DNA from: Bacillota bacterium
Lineage (GTDB): Bacteria > Bacillota > Clostridia > Lachnospirales > Lachnospiraceae
Length of the DNA stretch: 24,430 nucleotides
Assembly (NCBI GenBank): GCA_023450835.1
Contig: JAEXGM010000107.1
Span: 1 to 24,430, forward strand
Direction of reading: 5' to 3'
Shown here: in pieces, positions 14,541 through 21,697 of the stretch
How the letters are laid out: every line of letters starts with the position of its first letter
Position numbering within the stretch: the stretch's first letter is position 1
Program-made: the position numbers and the translations under genes
Notes under the pieces: model-generated
Told to the model about the DNA's origin: nothing
The model's database searches: none
What the model saw: only the letters and a program-made list of their open reading frames with translations

Positions 14541-16022
14541 ATGAAAGCACCCAGAATTATGATTGCAGCACCGGGAAGCGGCAGCGGAAAGACTCTCCTT
14601 ACCTGTGTACTGTTGCAGGTACTTAAAAATAGGAAGAAGAGTGTGGCTGCTTTTAAATGCGGACCGGATTTTATTGATCCTATGTTTCATCAGAAAGTAA
14701 TCGGAGTACCTTCAAAGAATCTGGACACTTTCCTTTCGGATGAAGATACCGCCAGGTATTTATTCTTAGAGGATGCAAAGGGGAAAGATATTTCTGTCAT
14801 AGAGGGTGTTATGGGACTTTATGATGGGCTTGCAGGGATGAAAGAGGACGCCTCCTCCTACCATCTGGCAAGGGTCACAAAGACACCCGTTATTCTCGTA
14901 ATTGATGCCCATGGGATGGGCAGGTCCATTATTCCGTTAATTGCCGGATTCCTGCAGTATGACAGGGCGCACCTGATAAAGGGAGTAATACTAAATAATA
15001 TTACAGGTATGTTTTACGAGGTTATAAAAACAGAGATAGAAGGGGAACTGCCGGTAACAGTACTTGGATATTTCCCTAAGCAGAAAGAAATCCAATTAGA
15101 AAGCCGTCATTTGGGACTTAAGCTTCCGGGAGAAGTAAATGGCTTAAAAGAAGAAATAGAAAAGCTGGCGGCTGTTATGACGACTACAGTGGATATAAAT
15201 AAGGTGCTTGACATTGCACTTGGGGCAGATGAGTTAACTTGTTCGGATGTATTGCCTGGAGAAGAATTATTCACAGAAACGGAATTAAGCGCTGGAAAGG
15301 AGCCAGTATTTGAAAAGGAGCTATTCTCTGAAAAGAAGCAACTCTCTGCAAAGCCGATAATTCCATCATCCGATAAAAAGCTGCGGATTGGTGTAGCAAG
15401 GGATGAAGCTTTTTGCTTTTATTATGAAGATAATCTGAGACTTCTTAAGAAATACAATGCAGAGCTGGTTTTCTTCTCACCACTAAGGGATGAGGAACTG
15501 CCGGAGGATATACATGGGTGTATTCTGGGAGGAGGATATCCGGAGCTATATGCAAAAGACCTGTCGGAAAACCAGAAAATGAGAGAGAGCATAAAAGCTG
15601 CAATTAGTAAAGGAATGCCTTCCATTGCGGAGTGCGGCGGTTTTATGTACCTCCACGAAACCCTGGTGGACATGGAGGGAGAAGCTTATCCTATGGTAGG
15701 AGCAGTAAAGGGAAGCTGCCTATATACCGGGAAACTGGTGCGGTTTGGTTACATAGAACTGACAGGAAAATCAGAAAGTTATCTGGGCATAGAAGGTAAA
15801 ATCAAAGGACATGAGTTTCATTACTTTGATAGTACAGATAACGGAGCGTCCTGCGTGGCAGAAAAACCCATTACAGAAAGAAGCTGGCAATGTGTTCATG
15901 CAGATACCAATCACTGGTGGGGATTTCCGCACCTGTATTACTACTCTAATATAGAGTATGTCAGTAATTTCTTAGAAAGGGCAGGTGAATATGAAGAAAG
16001 CACACAGTCATGTCTCCATTGA
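14541..16022 (+). CDS. cbiA: Cobyrinate a,c-diamide synthase
   Basis: CbiA/CobB amidates the a and c acetate groups of cobyrinate using glutamine and ATP. The N-terminal ATPase domain has IAAPGSGSGKTLLT (P-loop), AFKCGPDFIDPMFHQ and VIEGVMGLYDG. The C-terminal glutamine amidotransferase domain has LRIGVARDEAFCFYYEDNL, ILGGGYPELY, the catalytic C365 in IAECGGFMYLHE and KGHEFHYFD. The protein is 493 residues, slightly long because of a charged linker (about 235-275) with two similar stretches, EELFTETELSAGKEP and KELFSEKKQLSAKP. GGAGGG in the preceding repeat gives the ribosome site. Its end overlaps cbiQ by 32 bases. Confidence 0.96.
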   Translation: MKAPRIMIAAPGSGSGKTLLTCVLLQVLKNRKKSVAAFKCGPDFIDPMFHQKVIGVPSKNLDTFLSDEDTARYLFLEDAKGKDISVIEGVMGLYDGLAGMKEDASSYHLARVTKTPVILVIDAHGMGRSIIPLIAGFLQYDRAHLIKGVILNNITGMFYEVIKTEIEGELPVTVLGYFPKQKEIQLESRHLGLKLPGEVNGLKEEIEKLAAVMTTTVDINKVLDIALGADELTCSDVLPGEELFTETELSAGKEPVFEKELFSEKKQLSAKPIIPSSDKKLRIGVARDEAFCFYYEDNLRLLKKYNAELVFFSPLRDEELPEDIHGCILGGGYPELYAKDLSENQKMRESIKAAISKGMPSIAECGGFMYLHETLVDMEGEAYPMVGAVKGSCLYTGKLVRFGYIELTGKSESYLGIEGKIKGHEFHYFDSTDNGASCVAEKPITERSWQCVHADTNHWWGFPHLYYYSNIEYVSNFLERAGEYEESTQSCLH

Positions 16023-16776
16023 TTATTACTCTTATATATCGGGCTTAAGCAGCTGGAATACGGTATACAAGGTCATTTTTTCACTGGGAGCCTTAATTAC
16101 TGTCATTGCAGTCAATACTGTGGCCGTATCTGTTGTAACCATAGCTTTTATGCTGTATTTGAATGTAGGCGTCGGAAAAATACATGGGATGGATTATCTT
16201 AAGCTTTTATGGTTACCGGCAGCGTTTATTCTGCTTGGAGGATTAGCCATTATCGTTCAGTTTGGGAAAGGGACAGATAGTTTATTCGCTGTGAGGTTTT
16301 TCTGGACAAAACTCTATATCACAAAAGATACTCTGGTACTTGGGGCAAATACTGCTCTGAAAGCTTTTGCTGCCATCAGTGCCTTTTATATGGTTACTCT
16401 TTCTACCCCTATGGGAGAGATTATCTCTGTATTTAAAAAGGTACATGTTCCGGTCATTATTCTGGAACTGATGCATCTGATATACCGTTATATTTTTATC
16501 CTTTTTGATACTAACAAAGCGCAAAAGGAAGCAACCAAATCCAGAAATGGTTATTGTGACCTTGCAACATCCTTTCGGACCTTCAGCGGCGAAGCTGCCA
16601 ACCTGTTTGTTATGTCAATGAAGAAAGCAGATATGTATTATGATGCGATGGAAGCCAGGGGCTATGACGGTGAATTAAATTTCTGGGAAGAAAAGAAAGA
16701 GTTAACAGGGAGGCAGCTGGTATATCTGTTAGGGTATTTGGTATTAGTAATACCTGCTTTTATCATAGGTAAATAG
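15991..16776 (+). CDS. cbiQ: Cobalt ECF transporter T component
   Basis: CbiQ is the membrane coupling subunit of the CbiMNQO cobalt importer and links the substrate-binding CbiM/CbiN to the ATPase CbiO. The 261-residue sequence has several long hydrophobic segments (about residues 25-55, 65-85, 125-155, 245-260) and the two ATPase-contact motifs near KSRNGY and MEARGYDGEL, the latter being the ARG signature of T components. AGGTG sits just before ATG 15991, inside the end of cbiA. The order Q-O-M-N here differs from the frequent M-N-Q-O. Confidence 0.94.
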   Translation: MKKAHSHVSIDYYSYISGLSSWNTVYKVIFSLGALITVIAVNTVAVSVVTIAFMLYLNVGVGKIHGMDYLKLLWLPAAFILLGGLAIIVQFGKGTDSLFAVRFFWTKLYITKDTLVLGANTALKAFAAISAFYMVTLSTPMGEIISVFKKVHVPVIILELMHLIYRYIFILFDTNKAQKEATKSRNGYCDLATSFRTFSGEAANLFVMSMKKADMYYDAMEARGYDGELNFWEEKKELTGRQLVYLLGYLVLVIPAFIIGK

Positions 16777-16810
16777 CAGGAACTTAAGGTATAGAGGAAG
16801 GGTGGTTATA

Positions 16811-17632
16811 TTGGAAAAAATACTGGAGGTAAAGGGCCTGACTTTTGCCTATGATACGAATCGTTATGCCCTTAATGACATTAACGTCTCCATCTATGAA
16901 AAGGAGAAAATAGCGGTACTGGGTGCCAACGGGGCGGGGAAATCAACTTTTTTTCTTAATCTCAACGGAGTCAGAGAACCGATTCAGGGAGAGATTTATT
17001 TTAAGGGAGAAATTGTAGAGAAAAAGAATAAGACCCGGTTAAGAAAACATGTAGGAATTATATTTCAGGATCCGGACAGTCAGATTATTGCTTCAACGGT
17101 AAAGGCGGAAGTAGCCTTTGGACCTATGAATATGAAGTTGTCCAGAGAAGAAGTGGAGAAGAGGACCCTCGCTGCCATTCGGGAAATGAATCTGGAGGAT
17201 TACATTATGAGACCTCCTCATTATCTGAGCGGAGGAGAGAAAAAGAGAGTCAGCATTGCGGATATTCTGGCAATGGATTGTGAAGTCATGATATTTGATG
17301 AACCAACGGCCTCCCTGGACCCCGTTAATGCCGAGATGCTGGAAACGGTGCTAAATAATATGGAACAGGAAGGAAGAACTATACTCCTGTCCACACATGA
17401 TGTGGATTTTGCATACCGCTTTGCAAAAAGAATATTGGTTTTTTGCGATGGAAAGCTGATTGGGGATGATACACCTGAGAAAATTTTTGGAAATGAAGAG
17501 TTATTAAGAAAAGCAAATCTTAAAAAACCGGTTTTTCTGGAAATATATGAACTGCTCCGAAAACAGGGAAAAGTGAAAGAAAGTTCACAGTTTCCCAAAC
17601 AGTTATCAGAGCTTGAGCTACTATTACAGTGA
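16811..17632 (+). CDS. cbiO: Cobalt ECF transporter ATPase
   Basis: A 273-residue ABC ATPase. Walker A is GANGAGKST, the Q-loop is IIFQDPDSQI, the ABC signature is LSGGEKKRVSIA (Glu in place of the frequent Gln), Walker B is MIFDEPTASLD and the H-loop STHDVDFA. FQDPDSQI-ASTVKAEVAFGP is characteristic of ECF-type ATPases of the CbiO group. The start is uncertain: TTG 16811 has GAGGAAGGGTGG at good spacing and gives the normal MEKILEVKGLTFAY start; GTG 16802 lies too close to that site. It powers cobalt import from the cytoplasmic side together with CbiQ. Confidence 0.93.
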   Translation: MEKILEVKGLTFAYDTNRYALNDINVSIYEKEKIAVLGANGAGKSTFFLNLNGVREPIQGEIYFKGEIVEKKNKTRLRKHVGIIFQDPDSQIIASTVKAEVAFGPMNMKLSREEVEKRTLAAIREMNLEDYIMRPPHYLSGGEKKRVSIADILAMDCEVMIFDEPTASLDPVNAEMLETVLNNMEQEGRTILLSTHDVDFAYRFAKRILVFCDGKLIGDDTPEKIFGNEELLRKANLKKPVFLEIYELLRKQGKVKESSQFPKQLSELELLLQ

Positions 17633-17684
17633 AGGCGGCAAATGTATATTTGTTCCTAATAAATGAATGAAAAGAGGTAAAAAA

Positions 17685-18428
17685 ATGACAACGAAACAAA
17701 AAAAGCTGATTGCAATACTGGGGATATTTTCAGTAATCTTTAGTATTACGCCCAGTGTCAATGCGATGCATATCATGGAAGGCTATCTTCCGCCGAAATA
17801 TTGTATCGCATGGGGAATTCTATGTATCCCTTTTTTGGTGGCAGGTTTTCTGTCTGTTAAGAAAAAATTAAAGGATAACAGAAAGAATATTACTCTGCTT
17901 GCCATGGCAGGTGCCTTTGTATTCGTGCTTTCTTCCTTAAAGATTCCTTCTGTAACCGGAAGCTGCTCCCATATGACGGGAACAGGCCTTGGAGCAATTC
18001 TTTTCGGATTCAGCACAGTAAGTATTCTTGGAATCATCGTGCTAATCTTTCAGGCAATCTTGTTAGCCCACGGAGGACTTACAACCCTTGGTGCCAACAC
18101 CTTTTCCATGGCTATAGCAGGTCCTGTCTTAAGCTATGGAATCTATAAACTATGTAATAAGTTAAAGGTAAACCGTAAGGTCTCTATCTTTTTGGCGGCC
18201 TTTCTGGGAGATATCTTTACATACTGTGTAACCAGCTTCCAGCTTTCTTTAGCTTACCCTTCCAAGGAAGGCGGTGTACTTGCATCCGTAGCGAAATTCC
18301 TCGGTGTATTTGCACCTACACAGCTTCCTTTGGCAATACTGGAAGGAATCCTTACCGTGCTGATAATTATGGCACTGGAAAGCTATGCACAGCCGGAATT
18401 AAAAGCAATTAATTTCGTAGAGGAATAG
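17685..18428 (+). CDS. cbiM: Cobalt ECF transporter substrate-binding protein
   Basis: CbiM is the cobalt-binding S component. An N-terminal signal peptide of about 27 residues (hydrophobic LIAILGIFSVIFSITPSVNA) ends directly before MHIMEGYLPP. In this family the mature N-terminal Met-His supplies metal ligands, so the predicted cut after Ala fits exactly. Further signatures are SVTGSCSHMTGTGLGAILFG and LLAHGGLTTLGANTFSMAIAGP, with about six membrane segments in all. ATG 17685 (247 aa) has AGAGGT upstream; the ATG at 17667 would put that site inside the gene. The last base of its stop codon is also the first base of a type III repeat. Confidence 0.96.
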   Translation: MTTKQKKLIAILGIFSVIFSITPSVNAMHIMEGYLPPKYCIAWGILCIPFLVAGFLSVKKKLKDNRKNITLLAMAGAFVFVLSSLKIPSVTGSCSHMTGTGLGAILFGFSTVSILGIIVLIFQAILLAHGGLTTLGANTFSMAIAGPVLSYGIYKLCNKLKVNRKVSIFLAAFLGDIFTYCVTSFQLSLAYPSKEGGVLASVAKFLGVFAPTQLPLAILEGILTVLIIMALESYAQPELKAINFVEE

Positions 18429-18522
18429 TGTGAATTATTGAAAAGCATAATTCACACACAAGATAGTGCCTGCGAAATCCTCGGCCCAATCTTGCGGCGT
18501 GTTGGAAAAAGCATGGCTGATA
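18428..18522 (+). repeat. Type III structured repeat, copy A (cbiM-cbiN spacer)
   Basis: Stem 1: GTGTGAATTA (18428-18437) with TAATTCACAC (18448-18457), ten perfect pairs. Stem 2: CAAGAT (18459-18464) with ATCTTG (18489-18494), continued inward by GCC/GGC, enclosing the shared motif TGCGAAATCCTCGGC (18471-18485). A tail GCGTGTTGGAAAAAGCATGG follows. Similar elements lie at 18523, 19812 and 22909. Confidence 0.85.
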
Positions 18523-18600
18523 GTGTGAATTATTGAAAAGCATAATTCATACATAAATATGTGCTGGCGCCCATATTTGCGGCGCGTTGGCGATGGAGGA
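18523..18600 (+). repeat. Type III structured repeat, copy B (cbiM-cbiN spacer)
   Basis: Directly follows copy A. Stem 1: GTGTGAATTA (18523-18532) with TAATTCATAC (18543-18552), with one G-U pair. Stem 2: AAATATG (18555-18561) with CATATTT (18572-18578), seven pairs with no sequence in common with stem 2 of copy A. The shared internal motif is missing and the loop is short. The 3' end GCGTTGGCGATGGAGG supplies the cbiN ribosome site. Confidence 0.8.
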
Positions 18601-18606
18601 TGTAAA

Positions 18607-18933
18607 ATGAAAAAGTCTAAAAAAACAGCCCTTATATTAATAGTCGTTGCTGTACTGATTGCCATGGTGCCGTTATTTGCTTTAAAGGGAGCGTCCTTTG
18701 GCGGCTCCGATGATGCAGGCAGCGTGATGATTAATCAGATTACCGGTGGATATGAACCCTGGTTTACCCCCGTTTTGGAACAAATGATACACGGAGAACT
18801 TCCGGGAGAAATAGAGAGCCTTTTCTTCTGTCTTCAGACAGGAATCGGAGTAGGTATCATCGCCTTTATTATGGGACGTCTTGTAGAGCGTAAGAAACTG
18901 ACTTCAGGAAAGTCCAAAGAGGCAAAACTATAA
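18607..18933 (+). CDS. cbiN: Cobalt ECF transporter accessory subunit
   Basis: CbiN is the small partner of CbiM in cobalt import. The 108-residue protein has two membrane segments (about 7-25 and 70-90) joined by an extracytoplasmic loop carrying GGSDDAGSVMINQITGGYEPW, which is the family pattern: an acidic loop with a GSDD/A core and a Y-PW end, followed by the second helix. ATG 18607 has GGAGG seven bases upstream; an upstream TTG frame at 18559 lies in the repeat element and is excluded. It is separated from cbiM by two tandem repeats, unlike the tight cbiMN pairs of many bacteria. Confidence 0.92.
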   Translation: MKKSKKTALILIVVAVLIAMVPLFALKGASFGGSDDAGSVMINQITGGYEPWFTPVLEQMIHGELPGEIESLFFCLQTGIGVGIIAFIMGRLVERKKLTSGKSKEAKL

Positions 18934-18985
18934 GTCTGGCTCTAACTCTGTCATTATAACTTGGTACAAAAATAAAAATAAGGTG

Positions 18986-19016
18986 ATAGCAGGCTGGCAT
19001 CTTATCAGCCTGCTAT
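18986..19016 (+). other. Hairpin before cbiK
   Basis: ATAGCAGGCTG (18986-18996) pairs perfectly with CAGCCTGCTAT (19006-19016), eleven pairs around a nine-base loop. It lies in the cbiN-cbiK spacer, eight bases before the AGGAAAG site of cbiK. No T tract follows, so it is more likely a processing, stability or translation element than a terminator. Confidence 0.65.
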
Positions 19017-19033
19017 ATGCAATAGGAAAGCAT

Positions 19034-19825
19034 ATGAAAAAAGGGATATTAATTGTGAGCTTTGGTACAACTCATCAGGAGACCAAAATAAAGAATATTG
19101 AAAGGGTAGCAGGAGCAGTTGCCGAACATTATCCGGATTATCCGGTCTATCAGGCATATTCCAGTAGCATTGTAAGAAATATCTTAAAAACAAGGGACGA
19201 TCTTCTTGTTCCGGATACAAAAGAAGCTCTTCTGGCAATGCAAAGAGATGGAATAACCCAGGTGGCAGTTCTTCCTACTCATATAATTGATGGAATCGAG
19301 AATAACCGGATGAAGCAGGCAATTGATGAATGCAGAGAGCTGTTTACTGATATAACAATAGCAGATGTCCTGCTGGCGAGGGAGGAAGACTACAAAGCCA
19401 TAGTAAGAGACTTATGGACCGAAATAAAAACAGATATGGATGGGGCGTCAGTTGTTTTTATGGGTCATGGCTCTGCTCATGAGGCAGACCAAAGCTATGA
19501 GAAACTGGAGGCAGAATTCAGAGATTACACGCAGGAAGAAATCTATCTTGCAACCGTCGAAGGCAAGGTAACGATAGAAGATGTAATTGCACGCCTTAGG
19601 GATATTAAGAAAAAAGATAACAGAATTGTATTGACGCCGTTTATGCTGGTGGCCGGAGATCATGCAATTAATGATATGGCAGGAGAGGAAGATTCTTTTG
19701 CTGCAAAGCTGGAAGCAGAAGGATATAGGGTCAGAAGTATATTAAAGGGCCTTGGTGAATATGAAAGCATTCGAAAGATTTATATAGAGCATTTGAGAAA
19801 AGCAATGGAGCTATGTGGAAATTAA
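19034..19825 (+). CDS. cbiK: Sirohydrochlorin cobaltochelatase
   Basis: CbiK inserts Co2+ into sirohydrochlorin (or factor II), the first dedicated step of the anaerobic route. The 263-residue protein has KGILIVSFGTTHQET at the start, VLPTHIIDGIE, FMGHGSAHEADQSYEKLE with H145 (the same number as the metal-site histidine of Salmonella CbiK), and TPFMLVAGDHAINDMAGEE with H210 as the second. Length matches CbiK rather than short CbiX. ATG 19034 has AGGAAAG upstream; the longer frame from 18983 runs through a hairpin. The codons for the last four residues and part of the stop form the 5' arm of the type III repeat copy C. Supplied with cobalt by CbiMNQO upstream. Confidence 0.95.
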   Translation: MKKGILIVSFGTTHQETKIKNIERVAGAVAEHYPDYPVYQAYSSSIVRNILKTRDDLLVPDTKEALLAMQRDGITQVAVLPTHIIDGIENNRMKQAIDECRELFTDITIADVLLAREEDYKAIVRDLWTEIKTDMDGASVVFMGHGSAHEADQSYEKLEAEFRDYTQEEIYLATVEGKVTIEDVIARLRDIKKKDNRIVLTPFMLVAGDHAINDMAGEEDSFAAKLEAEGYRVRSILKGLGEYESIRKIYIEHLRKAMELCGN

Positions 19826-19897
19826 AAGACAATTTCCACACATGTTTGCACCTGTGAAATCCTCGGCACAAACATATGTGGTATTGGAAAGGCATGG
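19812..19897 (+). repeat. Type III structured repeat, copy C (cbiK-cbiL spacer)
   Basis: Stem 1: TGTGGAAATT (19814-19823) with AATTTCCACA (19831-19840), ten perfect pairs; the 5' arm lies inside the end of cbiK. Stem 2: ATGTTTG (19842-19848) with CAAACAT (19869-19875), seven pairs, enclosing TGTGAAATCCTCGGC (19853-19867). The tail GTATTGGAAAGGCATGG matches copy A. The stems differ in sequence from copy A but pair fully. Confidence 0.85.
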
Positions 19898-19926
19898 CAT
19901 TAATTCAAATATAGAAAGGTATAAAA

Positions 19927-20640
19927 ATGGAAAGTATTCTGTACGGAATCGGTGTAGGTCCCGGGGACCCGGAAATGCTGACGTTAAAAGCAGTGCGTTG
20001 TATTGAAGAAAGTGAAGTAATCATCCTTCCTTCTGAACCAAAGGAAGAATGTTATGCTTATAATATTGTCAAAAAGGTATGCCGGGAGATTGATGAGAAA
20101 GAGATTGTATGCCTGCCTTTTCCCATGATAAAGGATAAGGAAAAGTTGCAGAAAGCACATGATGAGATATATGGGAGGATTGCAGACTACCTTGCCGAAG
20201 GTAAAAAGGTAGCATTCCTTACCATAGGTGATCCCTGTGTGTATTCTACTTACAGCTATATTCACAGCAGAGTGGAAGCGGAAGGCGGAAGGACTGTAAT
20301 TATAAATGGCATTCCATCTTTTTGTGCGGCTTCCGCGGCACTGGGTATTTTTCTGGGAGAAAAACAAGAGGAAATTCATATTATTCCCGCTTCCTATAAT
20401 ATCAGGTCTACTATGGAGTTAAAAGGAACCCGAATCTACATGAAAGCAGGGAAGAGCTTAAAGGAATTAAAAGAAGTGCTGATTGAACAGGGAACTGAAA
20501 AGTATGAGGTCTATACAGTTTCCAATTGCGGCATGGACAATGAAAAGATAGGTCTTGGAGTAGAGAACCTGGACGAGAACAGCGGTTATCTGACTTTAGT
20601 AATTGTGAAAGAGAAAAGCAGCAGGGGAGAAATTAATTGA
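19927..20640 (+). CDS. cbiL: Cobalt-factor II / precorrin-2 C20-methyltransferase
   Basis: A 237-residue SAM-dependent methylase that methylates C20 of cobalt-factor II, the step directly after CbiK. Seen: LYGIGVGPGDPEMLTLKAV, VIILPSEPKEE, AYNIVKKV, LTIGDPCVYSTYSYIHSRVE (typical of CbiL/CobI), IINGIPSFCAASAALG and the closing GYLTLVIVKEK. GAAAGGT lies before ATG 19927. It is the last cobalamin gene in the window; the next gene has its own promoter a few bases after the stop, and no terminator is seen between them. Confidence 0.96.
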   Translation: MESILYGIGVGPGDPEMLTLKAVRCIEESEVIILPSEPKEECYAYNIVKKVCREIDEKEIVCLPFPMIKDKEKLQKAHDEIYGRIADYLAEGKKVAFLTIGDPCVYSTYSYIHSRVEAEGGRTVIINGIPSFCAASAALGIFLGEKQEEIHIIPASYNIRSTMELKGTRIYMKAGKSLKELKEVLIEQGTEKYEVYTVSNCGMDNEKIGLGVENLDENSGYLTLVIVKEKSSRGEIN

Positions 20641-20647
20641 CGGGGGT

Positions 20648-20676
20648 TTGACTATACGGCGAAAGCAGAGTACAAT
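20648..20676 (+). promoter_or_regulatory. Sigma-A-type promoter of the AEC permease gene
   Basis: TTGACT (20648-20653) and TACAAT (20671-20676) are separated by exactly 17 bases, each one mismatch from the sigma-70/A consensus. It lies eight bases after the cbiL stop and gives an untranslated leader of about 100 bases before ATG 20786. It suggests that the permease is transcribed apart from the cobalamin operon. Confidence 0.7.
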
Positions 20677-20785
20677 GGGAGTCGGCAGGAAACAGCTATA
20701 GGAATACAAATAAATAAGTCAGTTAGTTGTTGTTTGCTGCACCGGAGAACCAATTCTTAAAACTGAAAAGTCGGAGTATAGAAAA

Positions 20786-21697
20786 ATGCAGCAGTTAATT
20801 AATCTTCAGTTTACGATGTTTAGTATGATAGCGGCGGGAGTTATCCTGAAAAGGTTAAGAATTATCGGAGAAGAAGGACAGAAGAACCTGACAGACCTGG
20901 TAATCTATCTGATACTGCCCTGTAATATTATAAAATCTTTTATGGTAGAGTTTTCGACCAGTATCCTGGTAACCTTTGCCGGTGTTCTGATAATATCTAT
21001 TTTAATACAGGCGGGGTGTACTTTGCTGGGGCATATTCTATACAATAGAATAGAGCTGCCGCAGAAAAAATGCCTGCAATATGCTACCATCTGTTCCAAT
21101 GCAGGTTTCCTGGGAAATCCGGTGGCGGAAGGGGTATTCGGCATTACAGGACTTACTCTGGCGTCGATATATCTGATTCCTCAGAGAATCGTTATGTGGT
21201 CTGCCGGTATATCTGTGTTCACAGAATCGCCGGATAAGAAAACACTGGTAAAGAAAGTACTTACCCACCCTTGCATTATTGCCTGTGCTGCCGGTATTGT
21301 TCTGATGGTTACACAGCTTAAGCTGCCGGGCTTTTTGACAGCTTCCATACAGGCACTCAGCAATTGTAATACTGCTCTTTCCATGATGGTAATCGGCATG
21401 ATTCTTGCTGATATTCGTGTGAAGCAAATGCTGGATCGAAAGGTTTTTTATTATACCATAATACGTTTGGTGGTTATTCCCTTGTTAGTCTACATACCTT
21501 GCAGATTCCTTCATCTGGAGCCTATTGTAACCGGAGTATGTGTATTGCTGGCGGCAATGCCGGCAGGCGCAACTACGAGCATCCTGGCCTCCAAGTATAA
21601 CGGAGATGCTGCCTTTGCAACCAATCTGGTCATTTTTTCAACGCTTTTATCCCTGCTTACAACACCTGTATGGAGCATGCTTTTGCTACATGGATAA
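20786..21697 (+). CDS. AEC-family (auxin efflux carrier-like) permease
   Basis: A 303-residue integral membrane protein with about ten hydrophobic segments. The pattern LINLQFTMFSMIAAGVILKR at the start, LTDLVIYLILPCNIIKSF after the first helix, YATICSNAGFLGNPVAEGVFG (the conserved N-xGFxG-P region in the middle of the N-terminal half), SMMVIGMILADIRVK and the closing AAMPAGATTSILASKYNGDA are typical of AEC transporters, which export or import organic acids or other small anions. The substrate cannot be told from the sequence. It has its own promoter. The stop overlaps the end of the opposing regulator gene by 12 bases. Confidence 0.88.
   Translation: MQQLINLQFTMFSMIAAGVILKRLRIIGEEGQKNLTDLVIYLILPCNIIKSFMVEFSTSILVTFAGVLIISILIQAGCTLLGHILYNRIELPQKKCLQYATICSNAGFLGNPVAEGVFGITGLTLASIYLIPQRIVMWSAGISVFTESPDKKTLVKKVLTHPCIIACAAGIVLMVTQLKLPGFLTASIQALSNCNTALSMMVIGMILADIRVKQMLDRKVFYYTIIRLVVIPLLVYIPCRFLHLEPIVTGVCVLLAAMPAGATTSILASKYNGDAAFATNLVIFSTLLSLLTTPVWSMLLLHG

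Noticed and set aside
18428..18600. Transposable element or insertion sequence remnant
   Set aside because: No transposase, terminal inverted repeats or target duplication are visible; the covarying stems fit a structured RNA better, though MITE-like origin is not excluded.
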